A stretch of DNA of 64,000 nucleotides, taken from positions 45,290,363-45,354,362 of the forward strand of contig NC_079504.1 in assembly GCF_030052815.1 (NCBI RefSeq), read 5' to 3'. How positions within the stretch are numbered: position 1 is the first letter of the stretch; each line of letters opens with the position of its first letter. This DNA comes from Hevea brasiliensis. Its lineage: Eukaryota > Streptophyta > Magnoliopsida > Malpighiales > Euphorbiaceae. The notes beneath the pieces are model-generated. The model did no database searches. It was not told where the DNA came from and was given only the letters and a program-made list of their open reading frames with translations. A program made the position numbers and the translations under genes. Positions 33,871 through 46,150 of this stretch are shown here, one piece after another.

Positions 33871-34229
33871 CTAGTTTTTATAGATCCCAACAACTTGAAA
33901 ATCAGACACTAGTGGAACTAAACCATCTAGTTGTAATGCAACTAACTCCTCATCAAAATTGGTCCAAATGTCTAAAGGACCCTCATCATAGCTAGAATTA
34001 TCACAAATGTCAACACCCATTATAGACTGAGGTTCATTGGGCTTTTGGATGGGTTGGATAGGTTCACTGGGCTTTTAGATGGGTTGGATAAGTTCATTGG
34101 GCTTTTGGATGGGTTGGATAAAGTCAATAATGCTGTTAGGGTTATTTGGGGTGATAGAGATCATATAGAGACCTGGTGTAGGTGGAAATTTTGGCTAGGC
34201 ATGGGGCTTTTGGGTTGATTTTTTGGGTC

Positions 34230-34541
34230 AATTATCATTTTGGCATCAATTAGGTCTTAGATATCATGCTTAAGTTGAAAGCATCAGTCGGTGTCATGAC
34301 TGTGGGCTTGGTAGAACCAGCGACATTGGTTGATATCACAGCTAGGTGGGAGTGGATTTGGTAGTGGTCTGGGTGCTAAGAGCTGTAGGAGGTCTTGAGC
34401 TTTGAGAAGCTCCAAAACTTCAGATAAGGGTTGGCTGAATTGGAAAAATCTCCTTGGGGTGTGAGACACAATTTGAACCTCAATAACTTTAATGCCACTT
34501 AATTGGCCTGCCTTGAGGCCTCTTTCTAAAGTTGACCACAA
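34230..34541 (-). pseudogene. Element D gag C-terminal fragment
   Basis: The frame 34284-34541 contains LLAPRPLPNPLPPSCDINQC and FYQAHSHDTD, and the next codons continue the C..H..HDT..C..LKHDI pattern typical of gag in Tat/Ogre elements. A TGA at 34281-34283 interrupts the CCHC-like motif (Cys replaced). Confidence 0.6.
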
Positions 34542-34789
34542 TTTTCTCTTCTAGCTCAAACATCTTGGAGTTCAATATTTCATCAAGCACGGCTACAGTT
34601 TCTTCCATCTTAAGTAGTACAGGTGAAATCCTTACTAGTCTCTTCCCTTCCCTAACCCAAGTGACCTGATTGGAAGTCTCTTTGGTGTGTTTTGAGGCTA
34701 TGTTTGCTCAAAAAAATAGGATTTAAGGGTTAACCTAAGCATGCTACGTACATGAATGCAATGCATGAATGGACCATTTTTTTTCTTTT

Positions 34790-34945
34790 TTTTTCTTTTT
34801 TTTTTTTGCCTTTTACAAAACCAAAACCAAAACCAAACCAAAACCGAACCATACCAATAGAACCAAAACTGAACCAAAACTAGACTATATAAACTGAACT
34901 AAAATCGAACTAAAGACTGAATCAAAACGGAAAAAAAAAAATCTC
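34790..34945. repeat. (AAACC)n-like low-complexity tract next to a T-rich tract
   Basis: Imperfect AAACCAAAACC repeats (about 34813-34900) after a T/C tract, in the D leader. Confidence 0.8.
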
Positions 34946-35615
34946 CAAAACTGAATCTTCGCCCCCTTATACCTTCAACTCTCACGTGCAGGGTAAGAAA
35001 AAATTCTATCCTAGGCTATAGTACACTGGACACACCAACAGGGGGTGGTCCAGGACGATCCTTCCCTCACAAACAAAGGATTTATATCCTTAAAGTTTAA
35101 CCATAAGTAAGCATCCTCTTGCTTAACATGGGTTTTGAAATGGACTTGGGACTATACACATATTGGGTTTATGCATAGGCCTAGGTTCATCTCAACTACC
35201 ACTAGAACTTATAGTTTAAATAATAAGATTATAAATCCAGCACAACAAAAATCTACGGGGTACCTAGGGTTGAAATCTATGGCTCATGGGCTTCATTGGG
35301 TAGGAAAAGGGTCACCCATGCGAGAGCTTGTCCATTAAGCACAATGGCCGGAGCTGTGACTCTTTTATATACTGGAAGGTACGGGCATGGGGTGCTAGCA
35401 TTCACCAATTCGTCATAGCTCGAGTAGAACTATGGTCTCCTTGGCTAGTACTAACGGGGCTAAAAAGGGTAAGGGTGATCCGTGTGATAGTGTAGTGCAA
35501 TGCAAAAAGTTTAATAAAGGAATAATATTAGACTAATAGAAACATATTGGAGTAACTATCCATTTAGTCCCCAGTGGAGTCGCCAAACTGTCGGGCAAGG
35601 GGGGCGTGAGGCGAA
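34946..35615 (-). other. Element D leader with Tat/Ogre-type conserved sequence
   Basis: Non-coding. On the - strand TGGCGACTCCACTGGGGAC (35567-35585) is a phrase found next to the 5' LTR in Tat/Ogre-lineage elements. It lies 30 bp from the LTR edge chosen here, so either the LTR is slightly longer than the shared sequence or a spacer was gained. The priming tRNA was not identified. Confidence 0.5.
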
Positions 35616-38576
35616 ATATCATCCATTAGAATTATATAAAATGCACCAGGCAATGCCCAGGAAAGATGGTGGAGTCACAATGGTCTCACTTAAGTACCAC
35701 CTCCTTAGACAGCATTTCCTAGACATGCACTTCATACAATCCTAATAGAATCAAACCACTGGTAAGTACCGTCTTCCCATAACACTACCACGGTACTAAG
35801 GATTTATGCCACGAAGGCATAGATAGACAGGAGTTGCCACCCGGGTAATAACCAGGACATATTCAGTGTTTCTTCCGAGGGTCATGGATGGCAACTTACT
35901 CCTTGCAGAGTTTCCACAACCTTCATTACCATAGCCCAATGTCTAGGTTCGGGATAGTGGGTACGTAAGGGGAAGGTGTTAGGCACCCCTTACGCCTGGT
36001 CTAACCTCGTTAATTCGAGTGTCAGTCCTCTACTAATGTTTCTAGAAGTCTTGTTTATTATCCCTTTATTAAACTTTATCCTAAAAATGCAATTCTAATC
36101 CTACACACGCAAGTAATTCACAAAAAGGGTTGTTGTTTACATACAATTTTCATGCACAAGTAATTCCTATCTATGAGGTTGCTAATTATTTAAATGATAT
36201 TTACCATATGACTAAAATTAATTTATTATTGAGAATTTAATTTACAAACAAATTCAATTGCAAATAACCCTACGTTTCTATTTAACCTACTTAATTAATT
36301 TTCACCAAGTTACCCTAAGGATAATTGAACTAAGTTAATTATGTACATGTGTAATTTATTCTAATATCACATAAGGCCCAAACAATCACAACCTAATAAA
36401 GATTTCTAACATGTAAATTTATTTTACAATTACCAAGTATTAAATTAAATTTATTTTACATGCCAATGTTAGTTTAATTTACAAACAAGATTAATTTTAA
36501 TTTACAAAGTATTTATTTAAATTAATTACATGCAAAAGTCAGTTAAATTAAAAACAAAGTTAATTTTAATTTACCAAATAAAAGTTCTATTATTACTACA
36601 ATTTCATACCAATAGTTATTCGAGAAGTTTAGAGCTACTTACCTGTTGGTAAATGCAGTTGCCATTGGGGCAAGCTACCCTTAAAAAAGGGTCTTCTCTT
36701 CTAGTATGGCAATGATATCCCTGGCTTACTCCCGTTTAGCTCCATATAAGCTCCACGCAAATGCCCTCTTTGGTACTTACCTTAGGGCTACTTACCAATT
36801 TTGTTTGTAATAAAAAATAAAGAAACTAAAGAAAATAAAAGAAATAAAGAAAATATTAATAACAATTTACATTGGATTCTAACTCTAGTCTCCTAAAAGG
36901 TTAAGATTCCTAATTAGTTACAACTACCTAATGGTCTAAGTCTTCTAACATGATCTAAACACTTTATAACACTTCTTGAATTAAAAGAATACAGAAAATA
37001 GATCAAATATCAATTAAAACATAAGAAAATACAAGAACATGCATAAATATACAATTTTCAAATTCTGGCAGATTAACAGTAGCAAGAAATTCGATTTTTT
37101 AAAAATAGTTAAACATGCATAAAAATCATAAAAAAATTACAGAAGATAGGCTACATATCATACAATAACATAAAATTTATAAATCAAACAAAACCCTAGC
37201 CGAATGATCTACATAAATCGTAACTCTTCTAAGTGACAAAATCGTACTACTTTTTTGTAAAATTCATAACTCATTAACCACAAAAGATATAAATGCAAAA
37301 CCAATTGGAAAAGATTCATAAGATTCTGAAGTTAATTTTAGACACTAGATTTGCACAAAAATATTAAGGAACAAGGGAGATATGGGATCCACAAGTCGGA
37401 TATCCTGCAAATCAGATTTTACAGGAACCCTAACTTCAAATAGCCATAACTTACAAAATATTAAAGCTTTTTTAGTGATTCTTGAGCCTAAAATTAATGG
37501 AATTTCGTGTAGAATATGAATATAATTTTTACAAATTTTTTACAGATTCAGAAAATAAAGAAAAATAATAAAAATATGAGAGACAGAAATTAAACATGTG
37601 CAGAGTTGTGTATCCCCTCAAATTAAACATGATTACATGATCTATATGAACATATAAAATAAATTGAAGACAAAGAGCATAGAATTAAAATATTGTGTGG
37701 CATAGATCTTGAATCTTGAAAAGAAAACAACAAAAACTGACCTTCCAGAAATCTTGTATGAAAATCTTCTTGAAGAAAAGAAAAAATAAGGAAAAACTCA
37801 AAGAGTCTTGAATATCTCCAAATTTCCTGTAGCTCTGAATTTTCTCTTCCTCTTTCCTTTTCATCCCCCTTCTTTCCTTCTCTAGTAGGGTATTTATAGG
37901 GTTTTGGGAGAGAGGTGTGATAGGGTTTGGAGTCTTAGGGTGATAAAGTTCAGATAACTTAAATGACTACGATTGCAGAATTCGAATAAGACTGGGATAT
38001 GGGTGAGGTGTTTCAACCAATAGGAAGATAGGAAAAAATGGAAGACACCAATAGGGAGTGAGGAAGAGATGTGGTAGAGTTTGGAGTCCTAGTGTAATAA
38101 AGTTCAGATAACTTAAATGACTAGGATTGATGAATTTGGATGAGACTGGAATATGGGTGAGGTGTTCCAACCAATAGAAAGAGAGGGAAAGGGGGGTGAC
38201 ACCAATAGGGAGTGAGGAGGAGAGTAGGGCCAAGGAGGAGAGAGATATTTTGTTATTTTAATTTTCAGAAAATAATTAAATGGGTCCCATTTAAAATTCC
38301 TAACTAGGCTTTCTTAGGCCCATGGAGCCCAATTAAACTTAATTAGATCCATTTAAGAACTACCCTTATTAAATTTAAATAAAATAAAATTTTATTTAAA
38401 TTTAATTAAATTAATTTCTCCAAAACTTTATTATTATTTTTATTTTTTCAAGATCATGCCACGGAATTAATAATTCAGCTCCATGCCTCCAATTACATCT
38501 TATAGTCATATAATTTTTCATCATCGGGTTTCCCACGACCTCAATGCACATACTCATCATAAAATAAGGGTCTACA
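35616..38576 (-). repeat. Element D 5' LTR
   Basis: Aligns end to end with 27613-30572 with only scattered substitutions and one extra C near 35988. It would supply the promoter on the - strand. Confidence 0.9.
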
Positions 38577-38762
38577 ATTCCAAGGCCAAACCATGCGCAC
38601 CACATTTGGAGACTATTGATGCGCACCATTGATGGTGTTCAAGCACATGCCGCCACCTTTTCTTTTTAAACCAGCAATTAATAATCATTTCATGATCAAA
38701 TCACACAATTAAATCATATGTTAAACAATCTAAATGGCAAATATAATGGCTCTGATGCCAAT
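38577..38762 (-). other. Element A leader, part next to the 5' LTR
   Basis: Non-coding remainder of the A leader between insertion D and the A 5' LTR. It includes the primer-binding site. Confidence 0.7.
38749..38760 (-). other. Element A primer-binding site (initiator tRNA-Met)
   Basis: On the - strand TGGCATCAGAGC, one base from the canonical TGGTATCAGAGC, 2 bp from the LTR start at 38763. It fixes the 5' LTR as the right-hand one. Confidence 0.9.
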
Positions 38763-39614
38763 TGAAGGAGCGGAAGCATGAAAAACACAAGTTTAGGTCA
38801 TTGAAATTTAAAATTTTTCATCTAGGGTCACATGCATCATGCAAGATTTATTTTTATCTATTTGATTTCAATGATAAACAGCATATTAAAACCTTTTTAA
38901 TATATTTTTGGATCTACATTTGCCATTTAAGATTTTAGAATTAACAGATTAATTCATTAGAACCCTAGATTAGATCAAGAACAAGTGCATTAACCTTTTG
39001 ATGCACTGCAGTGTGTTTGGCACTTTTGGGATGCGTCTTAGGACACCAGATGTTGTCCCTCTAGCTTGTCCACACCAAGATCACCTATGGTAGCCCTTGA
39101 ACAGCTTCTAAAGCTTTTTCTATGAATTAGAAAATCAAGTTTTACCTTTTGAGAGATTACAGATATAAACCGGATACTAGAAATAATTTCTAGTATTTTT
39201 AATTCAAGAGATTATTTGCTAATCTCTTTGAATTGATGAGAGATGAAGAAGAAGAGAAGGGAGGGGCAGCCAAGGGTGGCGGCACAAAGAGAATGAACAG
39301 CTTGTTATTTTTCTTTTACATAACAACACATTATATAGCTAGGTCACCACTTAAAACCCTTGCCACATGTCAACTTTTGATTAGCTCTAGGTTTAATTAA
39401 CCTAATCACATTGTGCCAAGTGTCAAACCTATATTTAATCTTTACTTTGATCATCTTACATGATTAAAAGACATATGGCAAGCTTATGCGTAGTGCCACG
39501 TGTCACCATCTCATGGTGCTACATGTCACCCTGTGAAATGATCAAAATACCCCCTATGTCTTAATTTTGAGTTCTCAACCCAAAATAATTATTTCTCTTC
39601 TTCCAATCAATTTA
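38763..39614 (-). repeat. Element A 5' LTR, inner (left) part
   Basis: Matches 6378-6857 followed by 16574-16950. It shows the uninterrupted site of the B insertion (GAATTGATGAGAGATGAAG near 39229) and is itself cut by E at 39614. Confidence 0.9.
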
Positions 39615-42600
39615 TGTGACACCCCTTACCCGTCTACAGTGTAGCCGAGTAAGTTATGCCACTTAGTGTGTCGGAACACCAATTCATGTTTCAATTTCAA
39701 TTAATCCTTTTTAATTCATTTATTTATAATTTTTGATAAATCTAAATTTTTCTGCAAATTTTATAGAAAATCCGGCAGAGTGCCGGCTATAAATTGGAAA
39801 AACAGTTCTTCTGAACCTGTTAAAAACACTTCCAATAATATCATCACATTATTCTCAATCAACCTCCAATATATTCTCAACAATTTCTCAATTCACTTCA
39901 GTATCTCAAAAATTCAATTCAATTCAAAACATAATCAACTCAATGAAAAATGCTCAATTTACTACTGAACATATTCCATAGATACTTACATCAAAAGCAT
40001 AATTACATGAATTTATAATATACATTACAGAAGGTTACAAAATACAAAATATCAAAATATCAAAATGGCCTAATGTCCTACCAAATGCACTGCAATATGA
40101 GGTGACTCTGAACTCTGAGTGCAGATATGAAGGCTCACCCTGTATGAGGCCTGCTGGACTCCCCAGCTATGTCTCCAGTACCTGCGCGTGGCAAAAGCAA
40201 CGCGCTAAGCAATTCTGCTTAGTGGTGATAAAATAAAATAAAATAAAATAAAAACATGTTTACAGAATGTATGTTTACATTTTTTTGGTGAACTAAGTCT
40301 CAAATGTTTATTGCAATATTATTCAATTGAAGTTTGGTAAGATTTATTATTACTGCCCGAGTAACCTATACTAGTTGACTGGACTGGATAAACGGGTAAA
40401 CTGGTACTGGGTACTAAGTACCTCGGACCATCACACCATCGGTCACATTGTGTCTCCGATTGTGCAACAGCGACTAATAAGCTGTGATAATTATCGGGGA
40501 TTAAACCCGAGTATAACAACTCAATATCATAGCCAAAGGCTATTATGTCACAGAATGGCATGAAGCCATATGCAGTACTGCTAACAGAACCCTATTGGCA
40601 TGCCAACCTATCCAAACCAATCACATTAGGCCTACTAGGGCATTTAACACTTTCATTTATGTAATTCTTTGAAATTGAATTTTTATGATTACTATTCATT
40701 TCATTGGTCAACTAAAATGTTGACTTTTGCATTGACAATAGGTAAATTAGTTTAAATATTATCAACACACCACATTTTGCATTTTAAACTTGTTGGTATT
40801 GGTTGCCAATACCATCTCTAAGTTTAATGTGAATTGGACAAAATTTTCAGTTTTCAAGCTTTGGGTTTACTGTTCCATTAGTCATTTTTGCAATGGGAAT
40901 TTGGAAAAATGCTCAACATGAAAGTTGTTTCGCATTTTGTCTAGTTGAATTTCCTTTTTTGAATCACTCCATTTGAAGTTTTGTAGCTCAAGTTATGGCC
41001 TAAAAATAACTGGCCGGATTGGACAGATTCCAAAATTCTGGGCAAATCTGTTTCTGCCAGATTTGGTAACTCAAGTTTGGTTGGCAATTTGACTAGGTTA
41101 TGATAATAATTTGGGTCAGATTTCTTCATGAAAGTTGTTGGTATATATGTCACCTTGTTGCTGGTAACATTTCAGGTCAATTGGACCTTTCTACATTGAG
41201 TTATGGCCAAATGACCAAACACTATTCATTTAGTCATTTTGCCCAGGTAGATTGCAGGTCACCCGGATTAGGGCAAACTTTTGGTCAAGTTGGTTTGGTT
41301 TTCTGGGCATGGTTTCTTCACCAAAGTTGTGCCATTATGTATCTAGTTTCATGTCCAATTGCCCTTGCACTAATTGGACCTCTATATTTCAAGTTATGGC
41401 TGCCCAAACCTGTTGGACTCATGTCCAATTCTGCAGGTCACCTAGGGCAGCCACACTTATCTCAATTCCCACAACCCAATTCACTTCATTTTTTATTCAA
41501 ACCAAAACAAATGGTCACTAATTGACCATTAAAGCCTACTTCCATCATCACATGATCAAAGTCTCATTCCTCAACCCAAACCCTAACTCAACATTTCAAA
41601 ACCATGCATTTTCTTTGCATTTATCAATTCCCTTATGAGATACTCATTAAGGGCAGCCATACTAGCATGTTAACTCCCCAAAAATCATCACCATATTACC
41701 CCAACCATGGCTGCCAAAATTTAGGGTTAGCATACCAATGGTGTTTCATCAAATTTCTTTGTCATTTACACATATTTATAGTTCTTAAACATGAAATTAA
41801 AGTGAAATTCAAGGTTTAGGTCACTAACCTCTTAGGGAGCTAATCCAAAGCTTGCAAGAACTCTTTCTTTTTAATTCTTTTTGCTCCCAAAAGCTTTACT
41901 AGGATTAAAGAACAAATTTTTATGTTGCAAGGTTAGGGTTTTATTGAGAAAAGACTAAGGAATTCAAGCTTTGCAAGCATGAAAATGGAGGAGGGAAAGG
42001 AGGAGTGTGGGGCGTCTCTTTTGGGAAGATGAGTAGCTACAGAATTTTTTCTAGAATTGTCTCTTTTTCTTCCCAATTTATGTATTATAAATGTCTTCCT
42101 TTAATTTGATTGGCCATCCCTTTTTAATTACCTCATGCTTACATAGGCATGAGGAAATAAATCTCATTTTCTTTCCATTTCTTATCTAATTAATTTCAAT
42201 TAAAATTTTAACAACATTTAGTCATATCTTATGTTATATAAATTATTTATTTAACTGGACAAGTTGGTCAAAAATCATCTCTGAAGACGAAATGACCAAA
42301 ATACCCTCTGTTTGGCTTAACGGGCTAAAATTGTCTGTGCCGATTGAAAAATTTTTCTAAGTATTTTCTTGGCATTCTAATGCCATAAGAACCTCAATAA
42401 CCCATAAGAACCTCAATAACCCTTCTCTGGAGTTCCAAAAATTATTTTATAATTTTTCCCCCGGGTCTAGGGCTCCTAGTTGCGAGAACCGCAACTTCTC
42501 ACTAGGTTATCCATCGCTAGGGCACTGGCTCATTTAACTTGGTTGTATTTTATTTCTAAAATTTTTGCTAAATTTTTCTTATTAATATTTGAGTTAATTA

Positions 42601-42618
42601 TGGTTCCTCACTTTAGTT

Positions 42619-42678
<60 letters not shown>

Positions 42679-42756
42679 CGGACGTTCTAGCTGTCTGGAC
42701 CGACACTGGTCACCGGAACAGTAGAATGTTCGGAGTTGCTACAGGAGGGTGTTACA
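39615..42756 (-). repeat. Element E 3' LTR
   Basis: Homologous to 47589-50735. It ends GGGTGTTACA and is followed by ACTCTTCCCCTCTAATTTAAA, with a polypurine tract on the - strand. It contains (AAAAT)n near 40229-40253 and a (TA)n run near its right end. Confidence 0.9.
42622..42662. repeat. (TA)n microsatellite in the E 3' LTR
   Basis: About twenty TA dinucleotides followed by a T run. The equivalent site in the other LTR (50586-50645) is longer. Confidence 0.95.
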
Positions 42757-42818
42757 ACTCTTCCCCTCTAATTTAAATTTCGTCCTCGAAATTTACCTGA
42801 TGCAAACAATTGAGGGAA

Positions 42819-43325
42819 CTATTGCCTCATCGTCTCTTCACTTTCCCAAGTTGCCTCCTCGGTGTTGTGGTGCCTCCAAAGCACTTTCACCAGTGGAATC
42901 TGCTTATTCCTCAACTCTTTTACTTCCCGAGCCAGGATCCGTATGGGTTCCTCTTCATATGTCAAATTCGGTTGTACTTTAATTTCTTCCATGGAGATGA
43001 CATGTGAAGGATCTGAGCGGTATCTTCTTAGCATAGACACGTGGAACACATTGTGGATCTTGTCCAGCTCTGGTGGTAAAGCTAGCCTGTAGGTTACTGG
43101 TCCCACACGTTCAATGAATTCATATGGGCCAATAAACCTAGGGCTCAATTTACCTTTTCTTCCAAACCTTAGTACCTTCTTCCAAGGTGACACCTTGAGG
43201 AACACTTTGTCGCCAACCGCATATTCTATTTCTTTTCTCTTTAGGTCGGCATAAGACTTCTGTCTATCAGAGGCAATCTTCAGGTTAGCTTTGATTATTT
43301 TCACTTTTTCCTCAGTCTGTTTCAC
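42819..43325 (-). pseudogene. Element E integrase C-terminus with chromodomain-like end
   Basis: A 168-codon frame: KSYADLKRKEIEYAVGDKVF, KVLRFGRKGKLSPRFIGPYE, PELDKIHNVFHVSMLRRYRS, then VKELRNKQIPLVKVLWRHHN and EEATWESEETMRQ. The last part is the chromodomain-like module of Tekay-type chromoviruses. The frame is intact here but separated from the core by a frameshift near 43375 (a TGA in GGACTGAATTGG). Confidence 0.85.
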
Positions 43326-44325
43326 AGTGTCAGCCCTACCGCTTTGTTCGCCAATTCAGTCCAAAGACACCTGGAGTTCTACATTTCCTCCCATACAGTG
43401 CTTCATACGGAGCCATTTGAATGCTAGCTTGGTAGCTATTGTTGTATGCGAATTCTGCCAGTGGGAGATATCTATCCCAACTCCCCTCAAACTCAATGAC
43501 ACAACTCCTTAGCATATCCTCCAGGATCTGACATATATTTCATGTTATTATTATCATTTCAGTTCAATATTTGCATTAGTTCAATTGGTTTCAGTTGTTT
43601 ACTTGGATTACTCTTTCTGATTTCCCATCTGTCTGAGGATGGAAAGCCGTGCTAAAGCGGAGTTGTGTGCTCAAGGCTTCTTGCAACTTTTTCCAAAATC
43701 TCGATGTAAACCTTGGGTCTCGGTCAGATATGATGGAAAGTGGGATTCCATGCAGCCTAACTATCTCACTGATATACAATTCTGCTAGCTTCTCCAGTGA
43801 GTAGTCAGTCTTAACTGGCAGAAAATGTGCTGACTTCGTCAATCTGTCCACTATCACCCATACTGCATCATGCTTCCTTTGGGTGAGAGGTAGACCACTA
43901 ACAAAATCCATTGTGACCCGGTCCCATTTCCATTCAGGTATGTTTATAGGCTGTAACAAACCCGATGGAACTTGATGTTCTGCCTTAACTTGCTGACATG
44001 TCAAGCATTTAGTCACATAGTCAGCTATATCCCTCTTCATACCAGGCCACCAATAATGAGGCTTCAAATCATTATACATTTTTGTGCTCCCCGGGTGCAT
44101 AGCATAAACACTCGTGTGTGCTTCTTTCAGAATACTAGTCTTCAGTTCCCCATCATCTGGTACACACACTCTTCCTCTGTAGTATAGACACCCATCTGCT
44201 TTCACCTCATATTCAGTTTCCTTCCCCTCAGGAATTTTAGCCATAATTGCCATTAGTTTTTCATCTGCCTTTTGCCCATCTTGTATTTGCTGTAGTAGGG
44301 TTGGCCTCACTTGCAACTCAGCCAA
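43326..44325 (-). pseudogene. Element E integrase core, split by an intron-like insertion
   Basis: 43603-44325 encodes the zinc finger (HPGSTKMYNDL...CLTCQQVKAE), the first Asp (TMDFVSGLP), the second Asp (IISDRDPRFTSRF) and the Glu (DGKSERVIQ), so the catalytic triad is complete. Right after SERVIQ come 75 bp that do not belong, and then the frame resumes as [39 protein letters not shown] and [11 protein letters not shown] down to about 43380. The matching place in B reads [12 protein letters not shown] without interruption. Confidence 0.85.
43528..43602 (-). other. Intron-like 75-bp insertion in the E integrase frame
   Basis: On the - strand it begins GTAAACAACTGAAACC and ends AATATATGTCAG. 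Removing it joins SERVIQ to ILEDM exactly and in frame. It is AT-rich, has the plant-like branch-point candidate CTAAT about 45 nt from its end, and contains an in-frame TGA, so it cannot be translated through. The length is near the lower limit of plant introns. It may be a real intron or a small insertion that happens to have GT-AG ends. Confidence 0.65.
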
Positions 44326-44331
44326 AATAGC

Positions 44332-45063
44332 TCAATCTTGAGCTAAGGATGCATGTGCATTGAGTGATCTTAAAGCTGTGATGGACTTCCTGCTCAAAGC
44401 ATCAGCAACTACATTTGCCTTCCCAGGATGATAATCTATCACACAATCATAGTCCTTTAGGAACTCAATCCATCGCCTCTGTCTAAGATTGAGCTCCTTC
44501 TGGGTTGGCAAATATTTTAGACTCTTGTGATCTGTATAGATGTAGCATTTTTCACCATATAAATAATGCCTCCATATCTTCAGTGCGAAGATAATCGCTG
44601 CTAGCTCCAGGTCATGAGTAGGGTAGTTCTGTTCATGTGGCCTCAACTGCCTGGAAGCATAGGCGACCACTTTCCCCTCTTGCATTAATACACACCCTAG
44701 CCCATTATGTGAGGCATCACTGTAGACCACAAAGTTCTTTCCCGACACTGGCTGTGTTAACACTGGTGCCTCTGTCAACATAGCCTTTAATCTCTCAAAA
44801 CTAGTCTGACATTTGTCATTCCAGTTAAATCTGATATTCTTGTGTAACAACTTGGTCATTGGAGCAGCTATTAAGGAAAATCCCTTCACAAATCTTCTGT
44901 AATACCCAGCTAGCCCCAAGAAACTTCTGACCTCAGTTGTATTTCTAGGAGGCTTCCATTCCATCACTGCTTCTATCTTTTTGGGATCCACTCTAATCCC
45001 CTCTGCTAATACTATGTGTCCAAGGAAAGAGATTTCACTCATCCAGAAGTCACACTTGGACAA
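44332..45063 (-). pseudogene. Element E reverse transcriptase thumb and RNase H
   Basis: 243 open codons: [56 protein letters not shown] with the RNase H Asp, [31 protein letters not shown] and [12 protein letters not shown]. It looks functional in itself, but TAA at 45091-45093 upstream cuts it off from the polymerase palm. Confidence 0.9.
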
Positions 45064-45093
45064 CTTAGCATACAGCTTCTTTTCTCGCAGGGT

Positions 45094-45801
45094 TTACAGA
45101 ACAATCCTCAAATGTTCATGATGTTCTTCCCTGGTCTTGGAATACACCAGAATATCATCAATAAATACCACTATGAACCGATCTAAGTATGGATGGAAGA
45201 TGCGGTTCATAAGGTCCATAAATGCTGCTGGTGCATTTGTTAACCCAAACGGCATCAGTAGAAATTCATAGTGCCCATACCGGGTTCTGAATGCAGTTTT
45301 TGACACATCTGCATCCTTTACCCTCAACTGATGATACCCTGATCTGAGGTCAATTTTTGAAAATACACCGGCTCCCTTCAACTGATCAAACAGATCATCA
45401 ATTCTGGGCAATGGATATTTATTCTTCACAGTTACTTTATTCAACTGCCGGTAATCAATACACTATCTCAAAGTTCCATCCTTTTTCTTCACAAGCAGCA
45501 CCGAAGCTCCCCATGGTGACACACTGAGGAGTATGAACCCCTTATCAAGCAACTCTTGCAACTGAGTTTTCAACTCCCTCAATTCAGTGGGTGCTATCCT
45601 ATAAGGAGCAATGAAAATGGGTGTTGTACCCGGCATTACCTCAATAGCCAACTCGACTTCCCTTTCTGATGGTAAACCAGGCAACTCTTCAGGAAATACA
45701 TCTGGGAAGTCTCTTACTGTGGGTATATCATTCAGGTTTGGCTTAGCTTGCCAAGTATCAACCACGTGTGCTAGGTAAGCTTCACAGCCTTTTCTCATCA
45801 T
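45094..45801 (-). pseudogene. Element E reverse transcriptase
   Basis: 45463-45801 encodes [40 protein letters not shown] and VKKKDGTLR. A TAG at 45460-45462 follows, and the frame resumes as [19 protein letters not shown], then [38 protein letters not shown] and the catalytic [10 protein letters not shown]. One point mutation explains the interruption. Confidence 0.9.
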
Positions 45802-45812
45802 TCTTCTTGCAA

Positions 45813-46150
45813 TCAGAATGAGATAACATTGACAGAAATCGTCCTTTCACCCATAACAGTGATTTCATTACCCTCAGAAGTTTTCAGAGAAATTCTCTTC
45901 AATTTACAATCAACTATTGCCTGATGACGTGACAACCAGTCCATTCCCAAAATCACGTCAAACTCGTGGAAGGGCAATTCAATTAGGTCTGCCGAGAATT
46001 CATACCCCTGAATCCTCAACGGGTAACCTTTATACACCTTATTCACTATCACACTGTGGCCTAGTGGATTTGTGACCAGAATGTCTTGATCACTCTCTCA
46101 CCTGGAACTCCTCTCTATGGGTAGTTTGATGCAAATGTAGGAATGAGTGG
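45813..46150 (-). pseudogene. Element E aspartic protease
   Basis: ALVDP is followed, one frame over, by STHSYICIKLP. The active-site triplet DxGS is therefore split by an apparent 1-nt loss near 46153. The rest (45813-46052) is open and has the conserved FHEFDVILGMDWLSRHQA. The protease would release the mature proteins from the polyprotein. Confidence 0.75.

Larger units (their letters stand above)
27613..38576 (-). mobile_element. Element D: Tat/Ogre-like Ty3/gypsy retrotransposon
   Basis: An 11.0-kb element with LTRs of 2960 bp (left) and 2961 bp (right), inserted in the A leader. The flanks are ATTGC (27608-27612) and ATTCC (38577-38581), a 5-bp duplication with one mismatch. The two LTRs look almost identical, so D is among the youngest insertions. 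On the - strand the internal part has a leader with TGGCGACTCCACTGGGGAC, a gag C-terminal fragment, a pre-reverse-transcriptase fragment and the integrase C-terminal half. Reverse transcriptase and most of RNase H are deleted. The left LTR edge lacks the usual TG, so that boundary was set by where the two copies diverge. Confidence 0.85.
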
